Position numbers and translations under genes: made by a program. This document shows, piece after piece, positions 1 through 6,248 of a stretch of DNA of 6,707 nt. The first letter of the stretch is position 1. The number at the start of each line of letters is the position of its first letter. The notes beneath the pieces were generated by a model. The model did no database searches, was not told the DNA's origin, and saw nothing but the letters and a program-made list of their open reading frames with translations. Source of the stretch: Gammaproteobacteria bacterium (GTDB lineage Bacteria > Pseudomonadota > Gammaproteobacteria > Burkholderiales > Burkholderiaceae_C); assembly GCA_018903185.1 (NCBI GenBank), contig JAHIQV010000150.1, positions 1 through 6,707 on the forward strand, in the 5' to 3' direction.

Positions 1-52
1 CTTTTCGCGCCAACTGTGTGGTCTCTTTGGGGCCCATCTGTACCGGTCACCC

Positions 53-68
53 AGGCGCGTGTGCGCCT
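53..68. repeat. Perfect inverted repeat, candidate operator
   Basis: AGGCGC (53-58) and GCGCCT (63-68) are exact reverse complements separated by GTGT. The repeat ends about 20 bp before the putative -10 box, so it overlaps where a -35 element would lie. A bound protein there could block or recruit polymerase. It could equally be a chance GC-rich palindrome or the tail hairpin of an upstream transcript, although no T-run follows. Confidence 0.35.
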
Positions 69-88
69 TGTGGGGGCCGGCACTCGGT

Positions 89-94
89 TAGCAT
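89..94 (+). promoter_or_regulatory. Putative -10 element of the MocR-type regulator
   Basis: TAGCAT matches four of six positions of the sigma-70 -10 consensus, including the important A2 and T6. Only 9 nt separate it from the ATG at 104, so the transcript would have almost no leader. The best -35 candidate, TTGTGG at 68-73, sits at a short 15-bp spacing and is weak. A GGAA at 95-98 could act as a partial Shine-Dalgarno only if transcription began further upstream. Confidence 0.4.
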
Positions 95-103
95 GGAAAC
101 GCC

Positions 104-1624
104 ATGCCTGCGCCCCATCCCACGCTCGCGCTGTGTCCGGCCCCGTTGGTCGAACCGGTCCCCGCCCTGCCGCTGTACCAGCAGATTGCGCAGACACTCG
201 CGCAGCTGATCCACAGCGGTGCGTTCAAGGCCGGTCAGCGCCTGCCGTCTGTGCGGGAAACGGCTTTGACGCAGGGTGTGTCCATCTCCACCGCGATGCA
301 GGCCTACCGCCAGCTTGAAGAGCAGGGGCTGGTGCAGGCGCGCCCCAAGGCGGGCTACTTCGTGCGTCGCGCCCAGCGCATCGCCCAGCCCGGCCTGAGC
401 GCGCCGCCCCAGCGCAGCTTTCTGCTGGAGCGGCAAAGCCGTTCCGAGGCCTTCGCCATGCTGCACCAGCCCGGCGACCGGGCGACGTTTGGTGGTTTCA
501 CCCCGGAAAGCAGCGAACTGTTTGACGAGGACCGTCTGCGGGTGGCCATCGGCCGCGCCTCGCGGGTGCACCGGCACAGCCTGACCGAATACAACAAGGC
601 CGACGCAGGACGGCCCGCGCTGCGTCAGGCGGTCGCCCAGCGCGCCCTGCAGCTGGGCTGCGCGCTGGACGCCAATGACATCGTGATCACCGCCAGCTGC
701 ACGCAGGCCGTGAGCCTGTGCCTGCGCGCGGTCACGCAGCCGGGGGACGTGGTGGCGCTCGAATCGCCCACTTTTTTTGGCTACCTCGACCTGATCGAAT
801 CCCTGGGCCTGCGGGTGCTGGAGATCCCCACGCACCCGGCCACCGGGCTCTCGCTGCCCGCGCTGGAACTGGCGCTGGACACGCAACCCGTCAAGGCCGT
901 GCTCGCGGCCCCCACGCTGTCCAACCCGCTGGGATCGGTCATGCCACTGGCGGCCAAGCAGCGGCTGGTGCGCCTGCTGGCCCAGCGGCGGGTGCCCTTG
1001 ATCGAAGATGTGGTGTTCAACGACCTGTTGTCCGGGGATCAGCGGCGCAAGGCCGCCAAGTCCTGGGACACCGAAGGCAACGTCATGATCTGCGGATCGT
1101 TTGCCAAAACGCTGACGCCGGGGATTCGCCTGGGCTGGGTCGAGGCCGGTCGCTGGCGCGATGCCGTCGCCACCCACAAGCGGCTGCAGGGCGCCGCCAC
1201 CAACGTGGTGCTGGAAGAGGCGCTCGCCGATCTGCTGACCCAGGGCAGCTACGAAGCCCACCTGCGCCGCCTCACGGCGTCCATGCGGCAACGCCGCCAC
1301 GAGGCACGGCATCTGATCGCGCACCACTTCCCCACCGGCACACGGGTGAGCAATCCGCCGTCGGGCGATACGCTGTGGCTGGAGCTGCATCCTGCGATCG
1401 CCAGCATGGACCTCTTCAAACGCTGTGCCAGCGAGGGCATCACCTTCGGCCCGGGCGAACTGTTCACCGCCACCGACCGCTACCGCAACTGCCTGCGCCT
1501 GAACTTCTCGGGCCCCTGGAACGCCATCACCATGCAGGCCCTGGCGCGCATCGGCGAGATCGCGCGCCAGATGCTGGAGCGCCCCGCTGCCAGCCCGACG
1601 TCCCCGCTACTGCGGCGCGCTTAG
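104..1624 (+). CDS. MocR-family transcriptional regulator (GntR winged helix fused to PLP aminotransferase fold), YdcR-like
   Basis: This 506-residue protein has the length and order of MocR regulators. A GntR winged helix occupies about residues 22-90 (LPSVRE recognition region, then ARPKAGYFV wing). A linker leads to a fold-type I aminotransferase domain at about 115-500. Visible cofactor-site features are N274-P-L-G, D302 (expected to contact the pyridine nitrogen), Schiff-base K335 in SFAKTLTPGIRLGW with R342, and R465 in LRLNFS, the position that binds a substrate carboxylate. Phe305 occupies the D-x-x-Y tyrosine position. Known members (GabR, PdxR) use PLP and an amine or vitamer as signals and usually act on neighbouring genes. 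The wing and Lys motifs most resemble E. coli YdcR. The ATG at 104 places the winged helix at the normal distance from the N-terminus. The P450 63 nt downstream is the most obvious target; the ligand is unknown. Confidence 0.93.
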   Translation: MPAPHPTLALCPAPLVEPVPALPLYQQIAQTLAQLIHSGAFKAGQRLPSVRETALTQGVSISTAMQAYRQLEEQGLVQARPKAGYFVRRAQRIAQPGLSAPPQRSFLLERQSRSEAFAMLHQPGDRATFGGFTPESSELFDEDRLRVAIGRASRVHRHSLTEYNKADAGRPALRQAVAQRALQLGCALDANDIVITASCTQAVSLCLRAVTQPGDVVALESPTFFGYLDLIESLGLRVLEIPTHPATGLSLPALELALDTQPVKAVLAAPTLSNPLGSVMPLAAKQRLVRLLAQRRVPLIEDVVFNDLLSGDQRRKAAKSWDTEGNVMICGSFAKTLTPGIRLGWVEAGRWRDAVATHKRLQGAATNVVLEEALADLLTQGSYEAHLRRLTASMRQRRHEARHLIAHHFPTGTRVSNPPSGDTLWLELHPAIASMDLFKRCASEGITFGPGELFTATDRYRNCLRLNFSGPWNAITMQALARIGEIARQMLERPAASPTSPLLRRA

Positions 1625-1672
1625 GCGACTGCGCGGCGGGAAAACCAGCACCCGCGTTCCTCCGCCCGCAGC

Positions 1673-1678
1673 CACAAT
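1673..1678 (+). promoter_or_regulatory. Putative -10 element of the P450 gene
   Basis: CACAAT matches four of six -10 consensus positions (A2, A4, A5, T6). It ends 9 nt before the ATG at 1688, the same spacing as at the regulator gene. No good -35 is visible at 16-18 bp upstream, so an activator may be needed or the box may be fortuitous. Nothing resembling a Shine-Dalgarno lies between it and the start. If real, the P450 can be expressed separately from the regulator. Confidence 0.35.
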
Positions 1679-1687
1679 GGCCGCACC

Positions 1688-2974
1688 ATGCTGAAAGACC
1701 CGATCACCCCACCCATGAGCGCCGCGCGGGCGCACGAGATCGCCAACGCCTTCGACCTGCGCGCCCTGCCCGCCGACTTCCTGACCAACCCCTACCCGGT
1801 GTACGCCGCCCTGCGCGAGCACGAACCGGTGCGCCACATGCCCGACGGCTCGGTGTTCCTCACCCGCCATGCCGACCTGGTGGCGGTGTACCGCGACGCG
1901 GCCACCTTCAGTTCGGACAAACACGTGGAGTTCGCGCCCAAGTACGGCGCGGACTCGCCGCTGTTCGAGCACCACACCACCAGCCTGGTGTTCAACGACC
2001 CGCCGCTGCACACCCGCGTGCGCAAGCTCATCATGGGCGCCCTCACCCGCCGCGCCATCGCCGACATGGAGCCCGGTCTGGTGATGCTGGTCGACAGCCT
2101 GCTGGACCGGCTTGAAGCGCAGGGCGGCGGCGACCTGATCGAAGACTTCGCCTCGGCCATTCCCGTCGAGATCATCGGCAACCTGCTGGGCGTGCCGCAC
2201 CAAGACCGCGACCCGCTGCGCAACTGGTCGCTCGCCATCCTGGGCGCGCTGGAACCGGTGGTGACGCCCGAACAGCACGCGCTGGGCAACCGCAGCGTGA
2301 CCGAGATGCTGGACTATCTGCGCTCGCTGGTGGCCGAGCGCCGCCAACGCCCCGGCGACCCGGAGCGCGACGTGCTCACGCGGCTGATCCAGGGCGAGGT
2401 CGACGGCGAAAAACTCAGCGAGGTCGAGTTGCTGCAGAACTGCATCTTCCTGCTCAACGCCGGCCACGAGACCACCACCAACCTGATCGGCAACGGCCTG
2501 ATCCTGCTCGAAGAGTTTCCCGCTGCCAAGGCCGGGCTGCTGACCGATCTGCAGGCCACGGCCAGCGATGCCGCCGCGCAGGAACAGGTGCTCACGCTGG
2601 CGGTGGACGAGTGCCTGCGTTTCGAGTCGTCCAACCAGCTCGGCAACCGGCGCGTCCTGAAAGCCACGCAGGTCGGTGGTGTGGACCTGCCCGAGGGCGC
2701 GCTGGTCACGCTGTGCATCGGCGCGGCCAACCGCGATCCGGCGCAGTTCCCCGACCCCGAAACGCTGGACCTGCGGCGCGCCACCAACAAACACCTGGCG
2801 TTCGGCTTCGGCATCCACCAGTGCGCGGGCCTGAGCCTGGCGCGGCTCGAAGGCCGCATCGCCATCGGTCGCTTTCTGCAGCGCTTCCCGGACTACCAGT
2901 TGAGTGAGGCGCCGACCCGCGGCGGGCGGGCGCGCTTCCGCGGTTTTCTGAACGCGCCGTTCAAGATCGGCTGA
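1688..2974 (+). CDS. Cytochrome P450, soluble bacterial type
   Basis: This 428-residue protein is a haem-thiolate monooxygenase of usual bacterial length, with no signal peptide or membrane anchor, so it should be cytosolic. Diagnostic motifs are in order: the I-helix oxygen-activation motif A258-G-H-E-T-T263, the K-helix E308-C-L-R311, and the haem loop F372-G-F-G-I-H-Q-C379-A-G, with Cys379 the axial ligand. The stretch after ExxR reads FESSNQL, where many relatives have a proline (SPVQ), and the segment before ExxR is a few residues longer than typical. It has no fused reductase, and no ferredoxin or ferredoxin reductase is encoded nearby, so electrons must come from partners elsewhere. 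An in-frame ATG at 1715 is an alternative start; 1688 is preferred because of the -10-like box. Substrate and CYP family cannot be assigned by eye. Confidence 0.96.
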   Translation: MLKDPITPPMSAARAHEIANAFDLRALPADFLTNPYPVYAALREHEPVRHMPDGSVFLTRHADLVAVYRDAATFSSDKHVEFAPKYGADSPLFEHHTTSLVFNDPPLHTRVRKLIMGALTRRAIADMEPGLVMLVDSLLDRLEAQGGGDLIEDFASAIPVEIIGNLLGVPHQDRDPLRNWSLAILGALEPVVTPEQHALGNRSVTEMLDYLRSLVAERRQRPGDPERDVLTRLIQGEVDGEKLSEVELLQNCIFLLNAGHETTTNLIGNGLILLEEFPAAKAGLLTDLQATASDAAAQEQVLTLAVDECLRFESSNQLGNRRVLKATQVGGVDLPEGALVTLCIGAANRDPAQFPDPETLDLRRATNKHLAFGFGIHQCAGLSLARLEGRIAIGRFLQRFPDYQLSEAPTRGGRARFRGFLNAPFKIG

Positions 2975-3047
2975 TCTCCTGGACTCCCGCGCCCGGGGTG
3001 GCACCCGCTGGCGATGCCCGACGCCGCAACCGTGGCCACCGGTTGGC
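2975..3047. other. Convergent intergenic gap between the P450 and yihY
   Basis: Both genes end into this 73-nt spacer. The only clear structure is a hairpin beside the yihY stop: CAACCG (3027-3032) pairs with CGGTTG (3040-3045) around a 7-nt loop. No T-run follows on either strand, so it is not a canonical intrinsic terminator. Termination here may be Rho-dependent, or the transcripts may overlap. Confidence 0.5.
3027..3045 (-). terminator. Weak hairpin just beyond the yihY stop codon
   Basis: A 6-bp stem (CAACCG/CGGTTG) with a 7-nt loop lies 2 nt past the yihY stop on the minus strand. It might stabilise the 3' end or slow polymerase. The missing U-tract argues against strong intrinsic termination. 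Confidence 0.2.
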
Positions 3048-4289
3048 TCAGGGCACCGACGGCGCCGTCAGCGCCTGCGTCACCGTCATGGCCTTCAGGC
3101 TGCTCGCGGCCCAGAAGGCTTCGGTGCCGGGCGAGTTGGGCAGCAGCAGCCGCTCGGCCAGCGGTGCCAACGGGGTCTGCGCCGGGTCGATCAGCAGCAC
3201 GTAGCGCTCGTCGTCTTCGTCGAGCCGCCCCAGCCAGTCCAGTGCCACGAGGGCCGCCACCGGTTCTTCGAGCTGCAGGGCTTCCACGCGCAGCGTGTGG
3301 GCCAGGGCGGCGAGGCTCTGGCCTTTCTGCGCCGCGCCCCGCGCCAGGTGCAGTTGCTCCAGCAACTCCAGCGCCAGCTGGAAGCTCCAGCCGGGGCTGT
3401 CACCGCGCCGCGCAATGCCCGCCATCAGGCTGGGCAGGTAGGCGGATACCACAGCGCCCAGAAGGATGATCACCCAGGCGACGTAGAACCACACCAGCAG
3501 GATCGGCACCGTGGCGAAGGTGCCGTAGACCACCGAATAGGTCGGCACCTGCGTCAGGTACCAGCCCAGCGCTTTCTTGGCCAGCTCCAGGCCACTGGCC
3601 ACAAAGAAGCCGCCAATGAGCGAATGGCTCCAGCGAACGTGGGTGTTCGGCACGTAGCGGTAAAGCGCGCCCATGCCGCCCACCACGATCGCAAACTGCA
3701 CCGTGTCCAGCAGCAGGCGCACGGCACCCGGCAGCGCCGAGACCATGCCGCTCGAAGCGGTCAGGGCGTAGGAGGTGACGGTGAGGCTGACCGCGAGCAG
3801 CAGGGGCCCCAGCGTGAGCACCGCCCAGTAGACCAGGATGCGCTGCGTCAGCGGACGCGCCTGGCGCACGCGCCAGATGTCGTTGAGCTTGCGGTCGATG
3901 GTGAGGATCAGCGCCAGGGCGGTCACCAGCAGCACCAGTGCGCCCGCCCAGCCCATCTGGCCGGCCTTGGCGGCAAACTGGTTGAGCGAACTCAGCACCT
4001 GCCGGGCGATGTTTTCCGGGATCAGGCTCTTGACCAGCCAGCCCTGCAGCGTGACCTGCATGCGGGCAAACATCGGAAAGGCGCTGAAGATCGCCAGCGC
4101 CACGGTGAACAGCGGCACCAGCGAGATGGTGGTGGTGAACGTCAGGCTGCTGGCGGTGACGCCCAGGCGGTCTTCGCGGAAACGCTCGCGCAGCGTGATG
4201 GCGGTGTTGCGCCAGGGGAACTTCAGCGTGTCTTCCCACAGTTCGCGCAGAATGGTTTCCATCGCCCGCAGGCGCTGATTCAGGGTCAT
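3048..4289 (-). CDS. yihY: YihY family inner-membrane protein (UPF0761/BrkB-like) with C-terminal cytosolic domain
   Basis: The 413-residue product is an integral inner-membrane protein of the YihY/BrkB family. Early annotations called the family ribonuclease BN, which was later shown to be a misassignment; its true role is unknown. Hydrophobic segments lie near residues 49-72, 114-131, 150-175, 193-212, 222-240 and 257-285. Family-typical stretches are GVTASSLTFTTTISLVPLF, the IDRKLNDIW loop, and YGTFATVPILLVWFYVAW. About 120 residues follow the last helix (295-413), absent from the short E. coli form of about 290 residues. They look like a soluble, possibly winged-helix-like domain (LALELLEQLHLARG, then AALVALDWLGRLDEDD). 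The reading frame stays open upstream to 4571, but conserved sequence begins with MTLNQRLRAMETILREL, so ATG 4289 is chosen. It is divergent from DUF2069 and convergent with the P450 gene. Confidence 0.93.
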   Translation of the reverse strand: MTLNQRLRAMETILRELWEDTLKFPWRNTAITLRERFREDRLGVTASSLTFTTTISLVPLFTVALAIFSAFPMFARMQVTLQGWLVKSLIPENIARQVLSSLNQFAAKAGQMGWAGALVLLVTALALILTIDRKLNDIWRVRQARPLTQRILVYWAVLTLGPLLLAVSLTVTSYALTASSGMVSALPGAVRLLLDTVQFAIVVGGMGALYRYVPNTHVRWSHSLIGGFFVASGLELAKKALGWYLTQVPTYSVVYGTFATVPILLVWFYVAWVIILLGAVVSAYLPSLMAGIARRGDSPGWSFQLALELLEQLHLARGAAQKGQSLAALAHTLRVEALQLEEPVAALVALDWLGRLDEDDERYVLLIDPAQTPLAPLAERLLLPNSPGTEAFWAASSLKAMTVTQALTAPSVP

Positions 4290-4294
4290 CCCGG

Positions 4295-4300
4295 TATCAT
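4295..4300 (+). promoter_or_regulatory. Putative -10 element of the DUF2069 transcription unit
   Basis: TATCAT matches five of six -10 consensus positions on the plus strand and would give a leader of about 50 nt before the ATG at 4357. It overlaps the yihY extended -10 on the other strand by five bases. A convincing -35 is not visible. A small inverted repeat (GCACC/GGTGC, 4319-4331) would lie in the leader. Confidence 0.35.
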
Positions 4301-4304
4301 CCCA
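4296..4304 (-). promoter_or_regulatory. yihY: Putative extended -10 promoter of yihY
   Basis: Read on the minus strand, TGG directly precedes GATGAT, giving an extended -10 (TGn plus a hexamer matching four of six positions). The ATG lies 6 nt further on, the spacing expected when transcription starts at or next to the start codon. A second minus-strand -10-like hexamer, GACAAT, lies slightly upstream at 4306-4311. No Shine-Dalgarno is visible before the ATG. Confidence 0.4.
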
Positions 4305-4318
4305 GATTGTCCACGGGC

Positions 4319-4331
4319 GCACCTCCGGTGC
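4319..4331 (+). repeat. Short inverted repeat in the yihY/DUF2069 spacer
   Basis: GCACC (4319-4323) and GGTGC (4327-4331) are exact reverse complements around TCC. The repeat lies between the candidate divergent promoters and the DUF2069 start. A 5-bp stem with a 3-nt loop is short and may be chance in GC-rich DNA. It could also be a leader hairpin or a half-operator. Confidence 0.2.
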
Positions 4332-4356
4332 CGCTGCCCGCCAACTTTTCCCCTCC

Positions 4357-4827
4357 ATGCCCGCCGCCCTGCACACCCCTTCGTCACCCGCCTCGCCCGC
4401 CGTCTCGTTCACCCGCTGGCTCGCCGTGGGCAGCCTGCTGGGCCTGATCGTGCTGGGCCTGGCCTGGGAACTCTGGCTCGCGCCGCTGCGCCCGGGTGGC
4501 TCCTGGCTGGTGCTCAAGGTGTTGCCGCTGACCCTGCCGCTGGCCGGGCTGCTGAAAAACCGCATGTACACCTACCGCTGGCTCAGCCTGCTGGTGTGGG
4601 TGTATTTCACCGAAGGCGCGGTGCGCGCCACCAGCGACAGCGGCCTTTCTGCCGCGTTGGCCGGCATCGAGGTGCTGCTGTGCGTGCTGCTGTTCGTGGC
4701 CTGTGCGCTGCACGTGCGCATCCGCCAGCGCGCCGCCGGCCAGGACGCCGTGGCCGCCGACAAGGCCAGCCACGCTGCCGCCACCGGCGCCGCGGCCGAT
4801 CCCGTCAACACCACCCCCCGCCCATGA
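4357..4827 (+). CDS. DUF2069 domain-containing small membrane protein
   Basis: The 156-residue product fits the DUF2069 family of small inner-membrane proteins of unknown function. Four hydrophobic segments lie near residues 20-42, 49-66, 71-89 and 98-121. Between them are the family's typical polar stretches: WELWLAPLRPGGSW, the LLKNRMYTYRW turn, and YFTEGAVRATSDSG. The last 35 residues are an Ala-rich soluble tail of low complexity. No signal peptide is cleaved by appearance; the first helix should act as an anchor. There is no recognisable Shine-Dalgarno before the ATG, only a pyrimidine-rich run. The stop overlaps the next gene's start as ATGA, so the two are probably translationally coupled. 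A link to the FAD dehydrogenase is therefore suggested by position only. Confidence 0.88.
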   Translation: MPAALHTPSSPASPAVSFTRWLAVGSLLGLIVLGLAWELWLAPLRPGGSWLVLKVLPLTLPLAGLLKNRMYTYRWLSLLVWVYFTEGAVRATSDSGLSAALAGIEVLLCVLLFVACALHVRIRQRAAGQDAVAADKASHAAATGAAADPVNTTPRP

Positions 4828-6248
4828 ACGCGCTGCTTGACCCACTGCGTGCCATCGTCGGCGCGCCCCACGTGCTCACGCACGACGACCCGACCACCGA
4901 CTTGAGCGCCTGGGAAAACGACTGGCGCCAGCGCGCCCGCGGCCGTGCGCTGGCCGTGGTGCGCCCCGGGACCACCGCCGAAGTGGCTGCGGTGGTGAAG
5001 GCCTGTGCAGCGGCCGGTGCGTCCATCGTGCCGCAGGGCGGCAACACCGGCCTGGTGGTGGGCTCGGTGCCCGATGACAGCGGCAAGCAGGTCGTGCTGT
5101 CGCTCACGCGCATGAACCGCGTGCGCGCCATCGACGGCGCCAACCTCACCATGACGGTCGATGCCGGTTGCGTGCTGCAGACGCTGCAGGAAGCCGCCGA
5201 GAAAGCCGGTTTTCTGTTTCCCCTGAGCCTCGCGGCCGAAGGCAGTTGCTCCATCGGCGGCAACCTCGCCACCAACGCCGGCGGCACGCAGGTGGTGCGC
5301 TACGGTAACGCGCGCGATCTCTGCCTGGGCCTGGAAGTGGTCACCGCGCAGGGCGAGGTGTGGCACGGCCTGACCGGCCTGCGCAAGGACAACACCGGCT
5401 ATGACCTGCGCGACCTCTTCGTCGGCAGCGAGGGCACGCTCGGCGTCATCACCGCGGCCACCATGAAGCTCTACCCGCTGCCCGCCGCGCAGCTCACCGC
5501 CTGGGCCGCCGTGCCCAGCCTGGACGATGCGGTGGCCCTGCTGGGCCTGGCGCACCAGCACCTGGGTGCGGGCCTGACCGGCTTTGAAGTCATGGGCCAG
5601 TTCGCGCTGAGCCTGGTGGCCAAACACTTCCCGCAGCAGCGCGTGCCGCTGTGGGAAGACACGGCCTACTGTGTCCTGCTGGAGAACAGCGACAGCGAGT
5701 CCGAAGAACACGCGCGTGCGCAGTTCGAGCGCCTGCTGGAAACCGCGTTTGAAAACGGTGTGGTGAGCGACGCCGTGGTGGCCGAGAGCCTGCAGCAGGC
5801 CCACGCGCTCTGGCACATCCGCGAGAGCATCCCGCTGGCGCAGTCCGAAGAAGGCCTGAACATCAAACACGACATCAGCATCCCGGTCTCGCGCATCCCG
5901 GCCTTTTGCGCCGAGACCGACGCCCTTCTGGAGCGCGAGATTCCCGGCGTGCGCCTGGTCAACTTCGGCCACCTGGGTGACGGCAACCTGCACTACAACG
6001 TGCAGGCCCCCGCCGATGGCGACCCCAAGGCCTTCCTGCGCGAGCAGGAGGCGCGCGTGAACACCCTGGTGTTCGACGCAGTCGCGCGCTTCGACGGTTC
6101 CATCAGCGCCGAACACGGCGTGGGCAGCCTCAAGGCCGACAAGCTGCCGCACTACAAGGACCCGGTCGCGCTGGCGCTGATGCGTTCCATCAAGCAGGCG
6201 CTGGACCCGCAGAACCTGCTGAACCCTGGGCGCGTGCTGCCGCGCTGA
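4824..6248 (+). CDS. FAD-linked 2-hydroxyacid dehydrogenase (D-2-hydroxyglutarate / D-lactate dehydrogenase family)
   Basis: The 474-residue product belongs to the VAO/PCMH flavoprotein superfamily in the GlcD/D2HGDH group, which oxidises D-2-hydroxyacids to 2-oxoacids and passes electrons to a quinone, cytochrome or flavoprotein acceptor. The FAD-binding half shows PQGGNTGLVVGSVP (70-83), GGNLATNAGG (145-154), LRKDNTGYDLRDLF (186-199) and GSEGTLGVIT (201-210). The C-terminal half shows H383-L-G-D-G-N-L-H390 and S428-A-E-H-G432, which hold the metal-binding His/His/Glu residues in D2HGDH, and ends with DPQNLLNPG. R333 and K348 match the spacing of carboxylate-binding residues in D2HGDH. There is no signal peptide. 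ATG 4824 overlaps the upstream stop by 4 nt and has no Shine-Dalgarno. The same frame is open far upstream, but that part lies over other genes. The exact substrate is undetermined. Confidence 0.94.
   Translation: MNALLDPLRAIVGAPHVLTHDDPTTDLSAWENDWRQRARGRALAVVRPGTTAEVAAVVKACAAAGASIVPQGGNTGLVVGSVPDDSGKQVVLSLTRMNRVRAIDGANLTMTVDAGCVLQTLQEAAEKAGFLFPLSLAAEGSCSIGGNLATNAGGTQVVRYGNARDLCLGLEVVTAQGEVWHGLTGLRKDNTGYDLRDLFVGSEGTLGVITAATMKLYPLPAAQLTAWAAVPSLDDAVALLGLAHQHLGAGLTGFEVMGQFALSLVAKHFPQQRVPLWEDTAYCVLLENSDSESEEHARAQFERLLETAFENGVVSDAVVAESLQQAHALWHIRESIPLAQSEEGLNIKHDISIPVSRIPAFCAETDALLEREIPGVRLVNFGHLGDGNLHYNVQAPADGDPKAFLREQEARVNTLVFDAVARFDGSISAEHGVGSLKADKLPHYKDPVALALMRSIKQALDPQNLLNPGRVLPR

Larger units (their letters stand above)
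1..103. other. Non-coding leader upstream of the MocR-type regulator
   Basis: I see no convincing coding sequence in this stretch. It carries the putative promoter of the regulator downstream and a perfect 6-bp inverted repeat at 53-68. The hexamer GGGGCC occurs twice in direct orientation (29-34 and 73-78), 44 bp apart. MocR-family regulators are known to bind direct or inverted repeats near their own promoters, so an operator here is plausible. A divergent gene could begin left of the window edge; nothing visible proves it. Confidence 0.5.

Noticed and set aside
772..778. Run of seven T in the regulator gene, a possible slippage or phase-variation site
   Set aside because: The frame is intact, the run encodes the expected SPTFFGY stretch, and seven bases is short for a switching tract.
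47..1390. A 447-codon minus-strand frame opposite the regulator
   Set aside because: Antisense shadow: Arg/Gln/His-rich with no domain, facing clear winged-helix and aminotransferase motifs.
1677..1693. A second ATG just before the P450 start
   Set aside because: It opens a five-codon frame (MAAPC, then stop) overlapping the P450 start. A leader peptide is conceivable, but the ATG lies inside the putative -10 box and looks accidental.
718..2115. A 465-codon plus-strand frame bridging the regulator and the P450
   Set aside because: It is Pro/Ala/Arg-rich, without domains, and crosses two well-supported genes in another frame.
1607..3004. A 465-codon minus-strand frame opposite the P450
   Set aside because: Its composition is a shadow of the P450 codons, and the plus strand carries all P450 signature motifs intact.
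4290..4571. Extended yihY start giving 94 more N-terminal residues
   Set aside because: The extension overlaps the DUF2069 gene and the divergent promoter region, and lacks family resemblance. Conserved YihY sequence begins at ATG 4289.
3297..4823. A plus-strand frame continuous with the FAD dehydrogenase, giving an apparent 983-residue fusion
   Set aside because: The upstream part is antisense to yihY and out of frame with DUF2069, with low-complexity Gln/His/Arg composition. The dehydrogenase family starts at the ATG at 4824.
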